The position numbers and the translations under genes were made by a program. This document shows positions 5,622 to 6,712 of a DNA stretch of 6,712 nt, one piece after another. This DNA comes from CAZLBV01 sp964557845 (GTDB taxonomy: Bacteria; Acidobacteriota; Aminicenantia; Aminicenantales; Aminicenantaceae). The notes below the pieces were generated by a model. It was not told the DNA's origin, did no database searches, and worked only from the letters and a program-made list of their open reading frames with translations. Numbering within the stretch: position 1 is the first letter of the stretch; each line of letters starts with the position of its first letter. The stretch covers positions 1-6,712 of the forward strand of contig CAZLBV010000320.1 of assembly GCA_964557845.1 (NCBI GenBank). Direction: 5' to 3'.

Positions 5622-6097
5622 TTTTTAGTCTTAAAAATTTCTGTCATATGTTTGATCTCGAGCGGGGTCAACGAGGATTCGTTTTTTTTCATCTCCGCTT
5701 TTTCACGGTATTTTTTCATGGCTTCTCTGAGTTGATTTTTAAATTCTTTACAGGAAAGTAATTTGGCCCCTCTGGATCTGGCAAAGGATTTAAGCTCGCG
5801 ATCATCCGTAACTACGAAAAATCTTCTGAGGTCTGTTTCCTTAATGATTATATCCTTGATGACTTCATCTGCACTCTGGTTGAATTTTGGAAAAATTACC
5901 TGGAATGTTTTTCTGTTTATTTTTTTCTGTTCTAAAAAGAAATCTGGCGGGCCGTCGAAAACGATCAATACCCGGGACTTTACAACCGACTGGAATTTAA
6001 ACAGTCTTGATATCAATCTAGCCCTACTGTCGGTGGTACTCAGGGCAGCTCGATCGGTAAAGCCGATATAATTGTTCCCATCGATTAAATAAGCCAA
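5618..6097 (-). CDS. NYN domain (YacP-like) putative endoribonuclease
   Basis: The 159-residue protein begins with YLIDGNNYIG, the hallmark of NYN/PIN-like nucleases. It keeps the spaced acidic residues expected for a metal-binding active site: Asp6, Asp48 (IVFDGPP), Asp77 (SADEVIKDII), and Asp98/Asp99 (VVTDDREL). This is the arrangement of the YacP/DUF901 family, whose Bacillus subtilis member Rae1 is a ribosome-associated endoribonuclease. RNA cleavage here is inferred from the family. The C-terminal 40 residues are a basic, charged helix (REAMKKYREKAEMKK), a plausible RNA or ribosome contact. The start is TTG at 6097, placed by the immediately following conserved motif and by AGAGGA upstream; no ATG fits. 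It ends in an ATGA overlap with the DUF2520 gene and begins 63 bases after the UPF0173 stop, so the three are probably one operon. Confidence 0.9.
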   Translation of the reverse strand: MAYLIDGNNYIGFTDRAALSTTDSRARLISRLFKFQSVVKSRVLIVFDGPPDFFLEQKKINRKTFQVIFPKFNQSADEVIKDIIIKETDLRRFFVVTDDRELKSFARSRGAKLLSCKEFKNQLREAMKKYREKAEMKKNESSLTPLEIKHMTEIFKTKK

Positions 6098-6100
6098 TGT

Positions 6101-6106
6101 TCCTCT
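6101..6106 (-). promoter_or_regulatory. Ribosome binding site fixing the TTG start
   Basis: AGAGGA (6106-6101 on the minus strand) lies three bases before TTG (6097-6095), with GAGG four bases away. The spacing is slightly short but workable. Only this TTG is both close to the site and in frame before the LIDGNN motif, so it decides the start of the NYN gene. Confidence 0.65.
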
Positions 6107-6160
6107 GATTAGTATCCTTTCGTTAGAATTTGAAGCGTGTTTTAATCAATTTTAGATCGT

Positions 6161-6712
6161 CTAATCGAGTTTATAGGATTCTCCTGGATTAAGAATAATA
6201 ACCTCAGCTTTATCACCTACTTTATTCTTAAACTCCTCAGGGTCTGCCTCTATCAATGGAAAAGTATTGTAGTGGACCGGGATTACCTTTTTGGTCTGAG
6301 CAAATTCTACTGCTTTGACAGCTGAAGGAATTCCCATGGTATATCGGTCGCCTATGGGAAGAAAGCTCAAATCAGGATGAAAAAAATCACCTACCAATTT
6401 CATGTCATAGGTTAAGCCCGTATCTCCGGCGTGGTAGATGGTTTTTCCATCCAATTCGATTACGACACCGGCAGGGTCTCCTCTTTCTGCAGAGTGAGTG
6501 GCTTGAACCATATGGATTTTAACTCCATCTACAGATACCGTGCCTCCTATATTCATTCCCTCTGCAGTGATCCCATCTTCCTGGGCAGCAACCGCGATCT
6601 CATGCATTGCCACAATAGTCGCTCCTGTTTTCATACAGATCTGAAAAGAGTCCCCTAGGTGGTCTCCATGATCGTGTGTGACGACCACGATATCTGCGCA
6701 ATCGATCTTATC
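6161..6712 (-). CDS. UPF0173 metal-dependent hydrolase (beta-lactamase fold), 5' truncated
   Basis: The frame is open to the right edge, so the N-terminus is outside the window. The 183 visible residues begin DKIDCADIVVVTHDHGDHLGD. The family is usually about 225 residues, so roughly 40 are missing, including the first beta strands. The metallo-beta-lactamase metal ligands are present: HDHGDH (motif HxHxDH), the histidine of QATHS, the aspartate of YHAGDTGL, and the histidine of PVHYNTFPLIEADP. The QATHS, HAGDTGL and VHYNTFP stretches together are characteristic of the UPF0173 (YtkL-like) group, cytoplasmic hydrolases with no agreed substrate. It is the first visible gene of the minus-strand cluster with the NYN and DUF2520 genes. 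Its promoter must lie to the right of the window. Its stop is TAG at 6163-6161, and I see no terminator in the 63-base gap that follows. Confidence 0.94.
   Translation of the reverse strand, partial: DKIDCADIVVVTHDHGDHLGDSFQICMKTGATIVAMHEIAVAAQEDGITAEGMNIGGTVSVDGVKIHMVQATHSAERGDPAGVVIELDGKTIYHAGDTGLTYDMKLVGDFFHPDLSFLPIGDRYTMGIPSAVKAVEFAQTKKVIPVHYNTFPLIEADPEEFKNKVGDKAEVIILNPGESYKLD

Noticed and set aside
6098..6160. Promoter between the UPF0173 and NYN genes (TTGATT followed by weak -10 candidates)
   Set aside because: No -10 with more than a poor match occurs at suitable spacing; co-transcription from upstream is simpler.
6431..6658. Plus-strand frames opposite the UPF0173, NYN, DUF2520 and TPR genes
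   Set aside because: All lie inside strongly supported minus-strand genes and show composition typical of antisense reading.

Overview
The window is an ordinary bacterial chromosomal segment of moderate to low GC. It has house-keeping genes, dense packing and Shine-Dalgarno sites before most genes. The genes are ligA, a secreted TPR protein, murB, a Rossmann/DUF2520 reductase-like gene, a YacP-type NYN nuclease-like gene, and the 3' part of a UPF0173 metallo-hydrolase. murB implies a peptidoglycan-containing bacterium. The secreted, glutamate-rich TPR protein and the short degenerate repeats between genes resemble uncultured Acidobacteria- or Aminicenantes-like genomes. That placement is an impression only, because no rRNA or other phylogenetic marker with a decisive signature is present.

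Layout, left to right: (1) 1-122 is an unassigned left edge, unusually GC-rich over the first 50 bases. (2) ligA lies on the minus strand (123-2129), with its own recognisable promoter at 2166-2194. (3) A 282-bp spacer holds that promoter, a cluster of degenerate CACTCATT repeats, and a strong intrinsic terminator (2341-2384) for the gene to its right. (4) A secreted TPR/coiled-coil protein with a ten-glutamate run lies on the minus strand (2412-3614). It has a near-consensus promoter at 3641-3669, so it looks like a self-contained single-gene transcription unit. (5) A 227-bp divergent spacer holds two back-to-back promoter-like elements that share one -35 region. (6) murB lies on the plus strand (3842-4786) with no Shine-Dalgarno and a possible leaderless start. 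(7) A minus-strand cluster reads, in transcription order, UPF0173 hydrolase (6712-6161, 5' end outside the window), NYN/YacP-like protein (6097-5618, TTG start) and DUF2520 protein (5621-4752). The last two overlap by ATGA, and the last gene converges on murB with a 35-bp overlap of coding 3' ends.

The genes do not form one pathway. LigA seals DNA nicks, MurB makes UDP-MurNAc, and the three-gene cluster joins poorly characterised conserved families (metallo-hydrolase, RNA nuclease-like, NAD(P)-binding). I found no CRISPR array, mobile element, tRNA/rRNA, phage or defence system. The items most worth a second look are the divergent promoter with a shared -35 box, the unusual start region of murB, the repeat cluster at 2222-2301, and the acidic secreted TPR protein.
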